DNA of 64,000 nucleotides from Verrucomicrobiia bacterium (GTDB taxonomy: Bacteria; Verrucomicrobiota; Verrucomicrobiia; Limisphaerales; JAEYXS01). A program made the position numbers and the translations under genes. The stretch is taken from contig DASWYF010000008.1 of NCBI GenBank assembly GCA_036405135.1, positions 40,546 to 104,545 on the forward strand. Direction: 5' to 3'. Position 1 is the first letter of the stretch. Each line of letters opens with the position of its first letter. Below, in pieces: positions 25,163-33,324 of this stretch. The notes beneath the pieces were generated by a model. It searched no databases, was not told where the DNA came from, and saw only the letters and a program-made list of their open reading frames with translations.

Positions 25163-25612
25163 TTAGTCGACCGTAGTCTCCCGGTTGCATTTCACAGAGA
25201 GTGTTTTGCACTTGGGGCAGGGCAGTGTTTTATCCATGGCTTTGAAGGGTTTGTTGAAGGTGGAGCTGCCACAGTGGGTGCAGGATTTTGATTTGAACCA
25301 AGATTTCAATTTTTCTGGATTCTGGGCCGCAAGCTTCAATTCCTTGTGATTGATTTCGAGTTCGGATAATTCACCGCAGGTCAGGCATATCACGCTGCTG
25401 ACATAGACAAGCCGGTTTTCTGATTCCGCTTTTTCCCAAGTGTAACCGTGTTCAGCTAAAGTGCAGCTTGCGAATAAACCGCTTAGTTGCACGACCTTTT
25501 CATCGAGAACCAGTTTATCAAATCCATCTGGGATGTAATCGTATTGCTTGCCATCAAATGTACGGATGGCTGACCAATCGCAGCTTGTACATTTGATTCG
25601 ATACAGGTCCAT
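25163..25612 (-). CDS. Unknown protein with four CxxC zinc-ribbon pairs
   Basis: 149 residues. Cysteine pairs at 8/11 (CTSC), about 76/79 (CLTC), 111/114 (CTHC) and 132/135 (CPKC) would form two zinc ribbons. The middle is Asp/Glu/Lys-rich with no catalytic motif. It ends 16 bp before the AI-2E gene stop on the same strand, i.e. the two are close but possibly not co-transcribed. Function is unknown. Confidence 0.72.
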   Translation of the reverse strand: MDLYRIKCTSCDWSAIRTFDGKQYDYIPDGFDKLVLDEKVVQLSGLFASCTLAEHGYTWEKAESENRLVYVSSVICLTCGELSELEINHKELKLAAQNPEKLKSWFKSKSCTHCGSSTFNKPFKAMDKTLPCPKCKTLSVKCNRETTVD

Positions 25613-25627
25613 GGCTTCAATCGAGGC

Positions 25628-26776
25628 CTACTTTTTTCCGCCAGACTTCGCCGGAGCGCTTTGTCTTGCGGGTTTCTTCCACACGTAGCGGAACATCAGG
25701 GTGCGTAGCGCTGCTGTAAGCGGAATCGCGAGGACGCCGCCGAGGATGCCGCCGATGAGCGTGGTGCCGACCATGACGGAGATGATGATGGTCAACGGGT
25801 GAAGGCCCACGCGGTCGCCGATGATCTTGGGGGAGATGACGAGGCCCTCCATCATCTGAACGAGGATGAAGATGCCGACGACGGCCAAGGGATGCCAGAG
25901 ATCGCCGAATTGGATGGCGGCAAGTGCGAGTGCCGGGATGATGCTAAGCATGACGCCGAGATAGGGGACGATGCTGAGGACGCCGGCGACGACGCCGAGC
26001 AAGATGGCGTAGTTCAGGCCGATACCGAGAAACCCGAGCGTGAGCATGCCGCCGACGCACATGGCCACGAGGACTTGGCCGCGGAAGAAGACGATGAGGC
26101 AGTTGTTGATCTCGTTGATTACGAAAACGACTTCGTCCTTCAACTTGGATTCTTGTAGAGGCAGGTAGTTGCTCCACTTGCCAGTGATGCCTTGCTTTTC
26201 GGAGAGGAAATAAAAGACGTAAACGGGCACGAGGGCGAAGCCAGCGAGGAGTCCGCCCCAAGAGGCGACTTTACTCAGTTTTTCAACGACCCAGGCGGAG
26301 ACGACGGGCAGTGCGGTGGTGGCCCAGTTTTGGGCGTCGGCACCAATGCCCTCATCCCAGGCTTGTTTGGCTTGCTGACCTAGGCGGGAGGATTCGAGCC
26401 AGACACCGAGTTTGTCTTTCAGCTTTGCCGCGTAATCGGGAATGAGATCGATGAGCTGGCTGGTTTCCACGAGAAGTTGCGGGATGACGGTCGCGAGCAT
26501 CATGAGGAAGAGCATGACCGCTACAAAGAAGACGAGGAGAATGCCGCGGGTGCGGGGGACTTTCTTACGCTCCAACCAATCCACCACGGGATCGAGCAAG
26601 TAGGCGAGGATGGCGGCGAATGCGAGAGGAAGCAGGACGGAGGAAAGGGCGTTGATGAGCCAGCCGAGGCCCCAGATGACGACGCCGAACACGGCGATGG
26701 TGACGCCGACGGCGAGCGTGGTCAGGGAAAACCAGAGGACGCGCGCCTGTGTTTCGCTGGGTGCCGGAAAGCTCAT
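25628..26776 (-). CDS. AI-2E family transporter
   Basis: 382 residues with about eight membrane segments. The family pattern includes LPLAFAAILAYLLDPVVD near 45-65, the long amphipathic soluble region (about 100-180), and C-terminal segments SIVPYLGVMLSIIPALALAA and GDRVGLHPLTIIISVMVGT. The family (former UPF0118) includes TqsA and PerM; some members export autoinducer or ions. Substrate is not predictable. The Lys/Ala-rich tail is extra. Confidence 0.9.
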   Translation of the reverse strand: MSFPAPSETQARVLWFSLTTLAVGVTIAVFGVVIWGLGWLINALSSVLLPLAFAAILAYLLDPVVDWLERKKVPRTRGILLVFFVAVMLFLMMLATVIPQLLVETSQLIDLIPDYAAKLKDKLGVWLESSRLGQQAKQAWDEGIGADAQNWATTALPVVSAWVVEKLSKVASWGGLLAGFALVPVYVFYFLSEKQGITGKWSNYLPLQESKLKDEVVFVINEINNCLIVFFRGQVLVAMCVGGMLTLGFLGIGLNYAILLGVVAGVLSIVPYLGVMLSIIPALALAAIQFGDLWHPLAVVGIFILVQMMEGLVISPKIIGDRVGLHPLTIIISVMVGTTLIGGILGGVLAIPLTAALRTLMFRYVWKKPARQSAPAKSGGKK

Positions 26777-26984
26777 GCCTATGTATGTATGAATAGCTGA
26801 GCAGGTGATGGTGTCACCAGTTCAATTTTATGTCTTTTTATCAATCAACAACAATTGGAGGATGACATGGTCTGGGGAAACGGGAGATTACAAAGAATCG
26901 GATAATTGAGAGTCGGGCCATTGTAGCGATCTGGAGGTGCTTCTTGGTGTCCACCGTGCTGTTCATAATGCACTGGCCAATGTT

Positions 26985-27332
26985 ATGTTTCCTTCAATAT
27001 CTTCCGTGAATCGTGTGTTTGAGAAGTTGAACTGCCAGATCCGTGGTTACGCCCAAGTCCAGATGATATTGCTCATTGCCATCTTCGTTTCCGCGCTTAC
27101 CGCCGCGCTCTTCTTCAAAGACTTCTTTGATGACCATAGTGATTTCACTGGCTGCCTCTTTGAAAACTCCCGGGATAAATGCGACAACCTCACGGCGTAC
27201 CTGAATGACCCGGAAGGGGCTGATGACAATGGCGTGTCACGCCTCAAACTCATCGCCTACCTCGCCGTCGTCATTGGGAGTGGCGTCCTGGTTTACCTTA
27301 TCTTCACCAATCACTTCGGTTCCGACTTCTGA
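26985..27332 (+). CDS. Small membrane protein, unknown
   Basis: 115 residues from ATG 26985; the frame extends 16 codons upstream with no better start. Two hydrophobic helices at about 28-44 (MILLIAIFVSALTAALFF) and 89-108 (LIAYLAVVIGSGVLVYLIF) flank an acidic middle with two Cys residues. It is a single isolated gene between leftward genes; no family recognised. Confidence 0.6.
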   Translation: MFPSISSVNRVFEKLNCQIRGYAQVQMILLIAIFVSALTAALFFKDFFDDHSDFTGCLFENSRDKCDNLTAYLNDPEGADDNGVSRLKLIAYLAVVIGSGVLVYLIFTNHFGSDF

Positions 27333-27473
27333 TGGAACCCGGGTTGTTCCGAATGGCAGCAATACCCGAAGGGAAGGCAGTCTCTGACATTCTAATAATT
27401 ACTGCATCCGTATCTCCAACAGGGAGGAGGGGGGCTCCCGTCCCACTCCTAGCCGTCCTCAAACTTACTGGAA

Positions 27474-28190
27474 TCATCTTTCCGTCACGATCTGCGGCCG
27501 CGTACTCTCCACGATTGAAAGCAGTTCCTTCTGCTCTTTGTTAGGTATCTTTAGGCGGTCCAGCGACGCCTTCAAATCTCCCAAGGCAGCATCGAATTCC
27601 GGGTTGCCGATCCGCATGTTCGCATGCGTCTCCTTCATGTCCTTGCCGTCGTACTTCGCCGGACCACCGGTCGCCAGCACCAGGAATTGAACAAGATGCT
27701 TCTTCAACCGCGCCACGCTCCTCTCATCCGCCGTCCACGGCTCCGGCCCATCCTTGCGGATGAATGCGACGCCTTTCCCCTTCACATCTGAGCGGTCCCA
27801 GTTTACCCGCGGATCTTGCAGTACTCGTGGCGTGAAATCATCGATGATCGCTTTGATCCCCTCCTCGCCGCCCAAGCGGTCGAACAATGCCAGCTTGCCT
27901 TCCACCTGCGCAGCCGTGACTCCATTCGTGGTCCCACCCTCAGCTACCTCCGCCTTCTTCACACCTTTCTCTCCACTGCCTTCACCGGTCCCGGCCAGTT
28001 GCTGTTCCTTCGCCATGCGCTGGCTCGCGCGCTGATCGGCATCGCGGCTGCCGGAAGTGAAGAAATCATCATTTTTCTTCGCGCTCTTTGAAGTCCCGCA
28101 GCCCACGAGGCCGGTCAAGGCCACGCTCAAAACACACAACACGAGCGGACGCCATGTCACGCTTCCGATAATTTTACTCTTCGTTTTCAT
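27474..28190 (-). CDS. Lipoprotein with group 1 truncated-haemoglobin-like domain
   Basis: 238 residues from ATG 28190 (MKTKSKIIGS). A lipobox-like ALTGLVGC marks a lipoprotein with acylated Cys about 31. After a charged linker (about 40-95) the C-terminal 130 residues (LFDRLGGEEGIKAIIDDFTPRVLQDPRV...KHLVQFLVLATGGP...THANMRIGNPEFDAALGDL) match group 1 truncated haemoglobins, with a distal-region 'FxxxL'-like helix and the proximal His in THANM. A haem/O2- or NO-binding protein on the outer envelope is likely. Such lipoprotein-anchored globins are uncommon. It is followed upstream by the DUF748 gene, 4 bp apart. Confidence 0.82.
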   Translation of the reverse strand: MKTKSKIIGSVTWRPLVLCVLSVALTGLVGCGTSKSAKKNDDFFTSGSRDADQRASQRMAKEQQLAGTGEGSGEKGVKKAEVAEGGTTNGVTAAQVEGKLALFDRLGGEEGIKAIIDDFTPRVLQDPRVNWDRSDVKGKGVAFIRKDGPEPWTADERSVARLKKHLVQFLVLATGGPAKYDGKDMKETHANMRIGNPEFDAALGDLKASLDRLKIPNKEQKELLSIVESTRPQIVTER

Positions 28191-28194
28191 GGTA

Positions 28195-29460
28195 TTACTG
28201 AAGTGTTTCGTATTGCTCACTTGGTTCGCTGTCTCCCGCAGAAATCGGATCCGTAAATTCCGGCGGTTCAAAATTCAGATTTCCCACCGCCTGTTGCCCG
28301 CCCTCCAATCGCGGCAGATATGCCCGGATAAACGCATTGCGAAGGATGTTTCCCAACGTGGCAAAAATGTCTGCTGACGTCGCACCCGTCGCATCACCAG
28401 AGAAGGGGATGAGCGTGCCGAACTGGTCTCGCGGATGGTTCTTGAAAACAAATGTCACGCCACCCACCAGCGCCTGCCAGAAGAAGTGCAGCACATTCCC
28501 TTCCTCGATATCTTCCGTGATGCTGAACACCTTCAGGTTACGGAATAGCGGCTTGGCATAACCTGTGATCAACCCCTCCTGCACATCCGTCTCCAGTACC
28601 AGATCGAAGTACCCCCGCTTGAAATCAAATTTCCCATACGCCAACGCCAGATCATTGATCCGCGTCACATCCAAGCCCAATAATTGCAAAGCCATATGAA
28701 ACGTGGGCCGATACGAAAACGGATCCAGCGTCATCTTGTATTCAAACTTCGCGTGATCCATCACCAGACCCTTCGCCTCCACCGTGGAAACCAGCGGCGT
28801 CGTCTCATCCCGGATGTTGCCCAAATTATCGATCTTTCCCTGCACCTTGGAGATATAAACATCCACCACGCGTGCCAGTTGATACGCCCGAAAATGGATC
28901 GAGCCATTTTCGATCACTGCGCTGTTGATCTTGAAAGGGAACAAATCCTTGATCATGTCCAGCCACGGAGTACCGGCACCTGATTGCGTATCATCCTCAT
29001 CAGGCGCATCCACGAAGTTCAACTCCGGCTCCAGCATGTGCACGCGCCCCACGATCCTGCGATTCCACAAAGCCTGCCATTCGATCGCAAAATCCACGCG
29101 TTTGCCCGCAAAGAAGGGGACCGGTACATTTCCCGCCGTCTTGTTGATCTTCACATTCTCGATCGAATAAGCCCCGCGCCACAGGTGAATGCTCACATCC
29201 CCGATCGTCCCGTCATACATCGGATTTCTGTCCAATGTCCGGTTCACATAATCCCGAACCATCACCGGCAGAAATGCCCTCCCGATCGCCAATATCACCA
29301 CCAACCCGGCAACGAATATCCAGAACCGCCTCCAGCCCCGATGCTCTTTGCGCTTTTTCTCGATCATCGCAGGTCGATGGCTTGGATGCTCCGTGAGGCT
29401 CGTGCTATGTGGCGTCTCTTTCATCCCAGAAGTGTGGTGTCCAGTTGTCTCTGGATACAA
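28195..29460 (-). CDS. DUF748 envelope protein (AsmA-like)
   Basis: 421 residues from ATG 29460; starts at 29424 or 29367 are also possible. One N-terminal membrane anchor (FWIFVAGLVVILAIGRAFLP) follows a basic stretch. The remainder is a beta-rich periplasmic domain with the DUF748 hallmarks 'GTIGDVSIHLWRGAYSIENVKI' and 'LALAYGKFDFKRGYFDLVLE'. Related proteins belong to the AsmA/TamB superfamily implicated in lipid transfer at the envelope. It overlaps no neighbour and heads toward the globin lipoprotein gene. Confidence 0.85.
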   Translation of the reverse strand: MYPETTGHHTSGMKETPHSTSLTEHPSHRPAMIEKKRKEHRGWRRFWIFVAGLVVILAIGRAFLPVMVRDYVNRTLDRNPMYDGTIGDVSIHLWRGAYSIENVKINKTAGNVPVPFFAGKRVDFAIEWQALWNRRIVGRVHMLEPELNFVDAPDEDDTQSGAGTPWLDMIKDLFPFKINSAVIENGSIHFRAYQLARVVDVYISKVQGKIDNLGNIRDETTPLVSTVEAKGLVMDHAKFEYKMTLDPFSYRPTFHMALQLLGLDVTRINDLALAYGKFDFKRGYFDLVLETDVQEGLITGYAKPLFRNLKVFSITEDIEEGNVLHFFWQALVGGVTFVFKNHPRDQFGTLIPFSGDATGATSADIFATLGNILRNAFIRAYLPRLEGGQQAVGNLNFEPPEFTDPISAGDSEPSEQYETLQ

Positions 29461-29510
29461 AAACTGCGGTCGGAGAACGCATCCCCGACCGCAGATGAAT
29501 TCACTTTTGC

Positions 29511-30071
29511 TTAGCGGCTGACATGCTCACGGCTCTTGGATTTGTCATCCTTAGGCGTGGAGGCCTCACCCGTTGTGCAGATGTCCTGTGCGCCAGCGCG
29601 TTCGAAGATCTCCTTCGCGCGCTTGATCTCATCCGAGTTCTCGGTATGCACCGAGATCAAGATGTTACCCGCACGGACCTTGCCCTCATAGCGCTTGGCT
29701 TCCAGTTCCGGAATACCAAGGCCGATGAGGCCGCCCGTGATGCCGCCAGCAGCAGCACCCACAGCTGCACCGCTCAAAGCTGCCATGATCGGACCGGCTG
29801 CGATGAATGGGCCGACACCCGGGATAGCAAGGGCGCCGATGCCAGCGACCCAACCCAAGGCACCACCCAGCACACCACCCGTGGCCGCACCTGTCACTGC
29901 GCCTTCGGGGGCCTTGGTGTTCTTCTCATGGGCGAAATCACGGCTCGTCTCCTTGTCGGGGAAGAGCACGGAGATGTCGTTGTTCGAGAAGTTCGCCATC
30001 TTCAGGTTGTCCACGATCAGGTCCGCCTGGTTCAAGGACGTTGCGATACCGAATACAGATTTTTTAGACAT
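29511..30071 (-). CDS. YflT-like general stress protein with glycine-rich core
   Basis: 186 residues. The N-terminal 55 residues (VFGIATSLNQADLIVDNLKMANFSNNDISVLF) match the general stress protein YflT/17M domain. A Gly/Ala-rich hydrophobic stretch follows (about 60-125: GAATGGVLGGALGWVAGIGALA and AALSGAAVGAAAGGITGGLIG), then a C-terminal domain ISVHTENSDEIKRAKEIFERAGA. Gly-zipper segments may insert in membranes. Lying beside PRC/BON and DUF748 genes, it suggests an envelope-stress locus. Confidence 0.82.
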   Translation of the reverse strand: MSKKSVFGIATSLNQADLIVDNLKMANFSNNDISVLFPDKETSRDFAHEKNTKAPEGAVTGAATGGVLGGALGWVAGIGALAIPGVGPFIAAGPIMAALSGAAVGAAAGGITGGLIGLGIPELEAKRYEGKVRAGNILISVHTENSDEIKRAKEIFERAGAQDICTTGEASTPKDDKSKSREHVSR

Positions 30072-30114
30072 AATATTTCCCTTTTGTTCGTTGTGTTGTT
30101 CTGTTTGTTGATTG

Positions 30115-31572
30115 TTACTTCTGCGGCGGACGTCCGTCCTGGCTGCGACCGGTCGGCACGAGTTTCACCTCGATCTGGTTGTCCACATTCTCAGCACGGG
30201 CCACGCGGTTTGCGATGTCACCCACGATGCGTTTTTCTGCATCGGTTTCCACCGGGCCGCGCAGCGTGACCTTGCCGTTATTGCTGATCACCTTCACGTT
30301 TTGCGCGCTCAGCGAGATGTTCTTGTTCCCCACGAGCTCCTTGCGGATGCGTGCCGTGGTATCGATATCCGCCTTGGAGGTGCCTTGTTCGATCGGCGTC
30401 AAGGTGCGGCCATCACGGTCGCGTTCATTGCGGGCCGTATTGTCTGCATCTACAATTCCGCGTTCGGTCCGGTCCATTTTGCGCTCAACTGCCTGTTCCG
30501 TGCGCTCAACCGTCCGGTCAATGGCGCGTTCAGTGCGTTGCGCTGTGCGATCAATCGCGCGTTCTGTGCGGCTGCTCCAACTGTTGTCAGAGAAATAAGG
30601 TTCCACGTTGAACGGACGATATACCGTCTCCACGTACGTCCTGTCGCCGAAGTCAGGCCATTGGTTGGACTTGAAGTGCGGCGCACGCGCCAGCACCTCC
30701 TTTGTTGCGTCCAGTTGCAGCGCCTTCTTCTCCGCATTGAAGCTCAACACCGAGGAGGGGACTGCGGTCAGTTCGTCCCCGAGTCCGATGAAGCCTCCGG
30801 AGGAGATCGCCACAGCAACGATGCGGCCCGAGTGGATGTCCACCAGCAGGTTATCCACATCACCCAGTTTCTCATCCTGCAAGTTCTTCACCGGCATACC
30901 GATGACCTTGCTGGCGCGATGCGTATTCACCAGACGTGCGTTAGGGATCGTGTTGTTGGATGTCTTGAGATCACCTTCGATGCGTTCCTTGTCCCACGTG
31001 CCGTCTGGCAGACGCTTGATCACCGTGTTAGGCGAATCATTGCGCGCAATCTTGTTGTCTTCGAGGTAATCGAGCGAGGATTCCTTGCCGTAGTGGCGAT
31101 ATACAGTATGCAGCCGGTCTGCCGTGTAGGCTTCATCCCACTTCGACATATCAAACTTCGGAGCGGATTTAAGCTGCTCCTTCGTCGCATCAAGAATCAA
31201 GGTCTTGTCAGCGGTATTTTGACGGAAGGCGCTGGGCGGCACGGCCGTCAACGTATCGCCGATACCGGCGAAACCGCCTGTGGAAACGATCACTTGCAGC
31301 ACCCGGCCGGATTCCACATCCACACCGAGTTCCTCAACTTTGCCGATCTTCTCGTCTTGTAGATTCTTCACCGTCATGCCCACCAGGTCAGATGCCTTGG
31401 CTGCTCCCGTCAGTTGAGCCGCACGCTTTTCCGCCTTGTCGGCCTTGATGGTGACTTCGGATGTCGATGTCGAACGATCCGTTTGTCGCTCTTTATTTTG
31501 CTGGGCCTGAGCAGAAATGGCGATGACCGTTGCGGCCGAGGCACAGAGTATTGTTTGTAGGTTGCGTTTCAT
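30115..31572 (-). CDS. Secreted double PRC-barrel and BON protein with hendecad repeats
   Basis: 485 residues. Signal peptide ends at AISAQAQ. Two PRC-barrel-like domains (about 60-125 and 220-290: GMTVKNLQDEKIGKVEELGVD and GMPVKNLQDEKLGDVDNLLVD) lie before an 11-residue repeat region (RTERAIDRTAQ, RTERAIDRTVE, RTEQAVERKMD, RTERGIVDADN), and the C-terminus is a BON domain (about 398-470: NGKVTLRGPVETDAEKRIV). BON domains bind membranes or phospholipid; the PRC pair likely folds as duplicated barrels. This is a probable periplasmic osmotic-stress protein. It starts a leftward cluster with the YflT-like gene 43 bp later. Confidence 0.87.
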   Translation of the reverse strand: MKRNLQTILCASAATVIAISAQAQQNKERQTDRSTSTSEVTIKADKAEKRAAQLTGAAKASDLVGMTVKNLQDEKIGKVEELGVDVESGRVLQVIVSTGGFAGIGDTLTAVPPSAFRQNTADKTLILDATKEQLKSAPKFDMSKWDEAYTADRLHTVYRHYGKESSLDYLEDNKIARNDSPNTVIKRLPDGTWDKERIEGDLKTSNNTIPNARLVNTHRASKVIGMPVKNLQDEKLGDVDNLLVDIHSGRIVAVAISSGGFIGLGDELTAVPSSVLSFNAEKKALQLDATKEVLARAPHFKSNQWPDFGDRTYVETVYRPFNVEPYFSDNSWSSRTERAIDRTAQRTERAIDRTVERTEQAVERKMDRTERGIVDADNTARNERDRDGRTLTPIEQGTSKADIDTTARIRKELVGNKNISLSAQNVKVISNNGKVTLRGPVETDAEKRIVGDIANRVARAENVDNQIEVKLVPTGRSQDGRPPQK

Positions 31573-31828
31573 ATTGGTAGATGTTCAGAAGAGTGTTTCT
31601 TTCGCTCTTCCGTTTTTGTTTGTCTCCTCAACCTAGGCCCGGTCAGACACTGTCTCCATAGGGTACACTCCCCTGAAATTAAATGTGGAAAACCCCAATA
31701 AATACCGTGCAAAACACAAGCCTAACTCGTTGAGGAAGAAAGACCTCCTGCCTGCTGAAGAATTGCAACCGCAAGATTACGATTGCTTACGCGGGTCCGT
31801 GATCGCCATCGTCTTCGTGCTGGAAAAG

Positions 31829-31904
31829 CCGTTGAATCGTGAAAAGTTAAAAACGTTGCAACATCATCCTGTTTAATGTTTTTGATCTTTCAACGATTCA
31901 ACGG
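31829..31904. other. Long imperfect hairpin at the end of a DUF4832 gene
   Basis: The arms CCGTTGAATCGT (31829-31840) and ACGATTCAACGG (31893-31904) pair perfectly and continue inward for about 17 more pairs with one bulge, one A-C mismatch and G-U pairs, making a ~29-bp stem. The right arm overlaps the end of the 31890 gene. It can serve as a terminator for that gene. Between 31573 and 31889 there is otherwise only a doubtful 63-codon frame (31685-31876). Confidence 0.55.
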
Positions 31905-33245
31905 GCCCAAGGTCAGCCACCCATCCAGATCCACATCCTGCGTTTTGTTCGCAAACCGCAATGGAAACCCGCTCGGTAATGGATTCACCACCCGCATCAT
32001 CAAACGCGCATCACGCAACCGCCTTGGGAATTCCTTCAATGTCGCCGTATAAGTTATCGCCTCCTGTCCGGGGATGATTCTGCGGATATCCCAATCTACC
32101 GGCCAAGTCTGTTGCAATTTGTGGTCATGCCACAATCCGATCTCCACCTGCCATGGATAATAGAATGGGGCCACTGCAGTGTTCGTGACTGTCAGACTCA
32201 GGTGGACGATTTGCTCACGCTGCCGCCATTCCCAGTCGGCATGCGGAATATAAAACTCATACCCCATCTTGGGAGCCACTGTTTCCAAATCTACCAGCAG
32301 TCCACTTGGAAGCTCGCGTTTGTTATGCCGATAGCGTAACCAAGAGATGTGACCCTGCTCGATCAATTCAGAAAGGCGGGTGGGAGTGATGCTGCTGGCT
32401 GTCAGGCTTGGTAGTTTTTCTGGCATGTCGAATTCAGGATGCAATCGTGCACCCATCGGCTCCGTCTGCCAGCGCATTAGGGCCACTGGTCCCGCATTGG
32501 TTTGTTTCTGGTAGAGAGTGTCCGGCCTTTTCCAGAATGCGAACCAATCATCGTGGTAACCCGTGGGAAAGTCCTCGATCTCCTTGTCCGGCCAGCGGGT
32601 CAGCAGCTTGGTGTTTTTGAAATGCTCTTTGTAAGCCTGCATCATCGCCCGCTTCATCTCTGGAGGTACGGTGGTTTCCGGTGAACGCCTGCTATTGATG
32701 TCATGCCATTCGCCCCACGCTCCCAAAAGTCCCACCTCTATGAATGCGACTCGCGGATCGCCGTCATACTTTTTACCGAAAGCCCGGATAAAGTTCATGA
32801 TCGCCATCCGGGTGAATACGTTGGTGTAGACTGGGAGGACCGTGCCGAGGCGCTGGCCGTAGAACCGGTTGGCCTGACTCACCGTGACCGTTGCTCCTGG
32901 TAATTCCGTCAGATAGAGAGGTGCTTCTGTGAACACTGGGCCGCTGCTGTCTCCGTAGAGATCCATCACTGGGCGGAGCACTAGCATCTTGCCCACAGCG
33001 GCTGCCCGGTTGAGCCTTCCTTCCAAAAAAGACCAATCGAACTCATCGGGCCCTTTCATCACCATCCGCAATGTCACATAGTTCCACCCGATTGTGCCCG
33101 GAGCGTTCAGAGGTTGCTCCAATCCCTTCAAAGGAGCCGGTTTGGTCTGTTGCTGGTAGTCCAGATGTACGGCAGCTTCCGCTGCTGCACATCTCATCAC
33201 AAGCAGACAAATGCAAAAGAACACCACTGAATGAAGGTGATTCAT
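31890..33245 (-). CDS. Secreted DUF4832-type protein, paralog A
   Basis: 451 residues; signal peptide ends near RCAAAEAA. The N-terminal 330 residues look like a glycosidase-type barrel (WSFLEGRLNRAAAVGKMLVLRPVMD, FIEVGLLGAWGEWH with a candidate catalytic Glu). The last 115 residues form a beta-sandwich (HLSLTVTNTAVAPFYYPWQVEIGLW). This matches DUF4832/DUF4874 proteins found beside carbohydrate genes in Planctomycetes/Verrucomicrobia. Substrate unknown. It is a tandem paralog of the next upstream gene, sharing the C-terminal 'GFPLRFANK-QD-DL-GWLTLG'. Confidence 0.83.
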   Translation of the reverse strand: MNHLHSVVFFCICLLVMRCAAAEAAVHLDYQQQTKPAPLKGLEQPLNAPGTIGWNYVTLRMVMKGPDEFDWSFLEGRLNRAAAVGKMLVLRPVMDLYGDSSGPVFTEAPLYLTELPGATVTVSQANRFYGQRLGTVLPVYTNVFTRMAIMNFIRAFGKKYDGDPRVAFIEVGLLGAWGEWHDINSRRSPETTVPPEMKRAMMQAYKEHFKNTKLLTRWPDKEIEDFPTGYHDDWFAFWKRPDTLYQKQTNAGPVALMRWQTEPMGARLHPEFDMPEKLPSLTASSITPTRLSELIEQGHISWLRYRHNKRELPSGLLVDLETVAPKMGYEFYIPHADWEWRQREQIVHLSLTVTNTAVAPFYYPWQVEIGLWHDHKLQQTWPVDWDIRRIIPGQEAITYTATLKEFPRRLRDARLMMRVVNPLPSGFPLRFANKTQDVDLDGWLTLGPLNR

Positions 33246-33324
33246 TTGTTTTGAGGGATTTCTTTGTCTCGTGTGTGAAATCAGCAGATGATGAATGCGT
33301 TGAACCGGCCAGGTTGAGTGTGGT

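Noticed and set aside
31685..31876. 63-codon frame as a small gene
   Set aside because: No recognisable domain, weak start context, and the 3' end lies in a hairpin.
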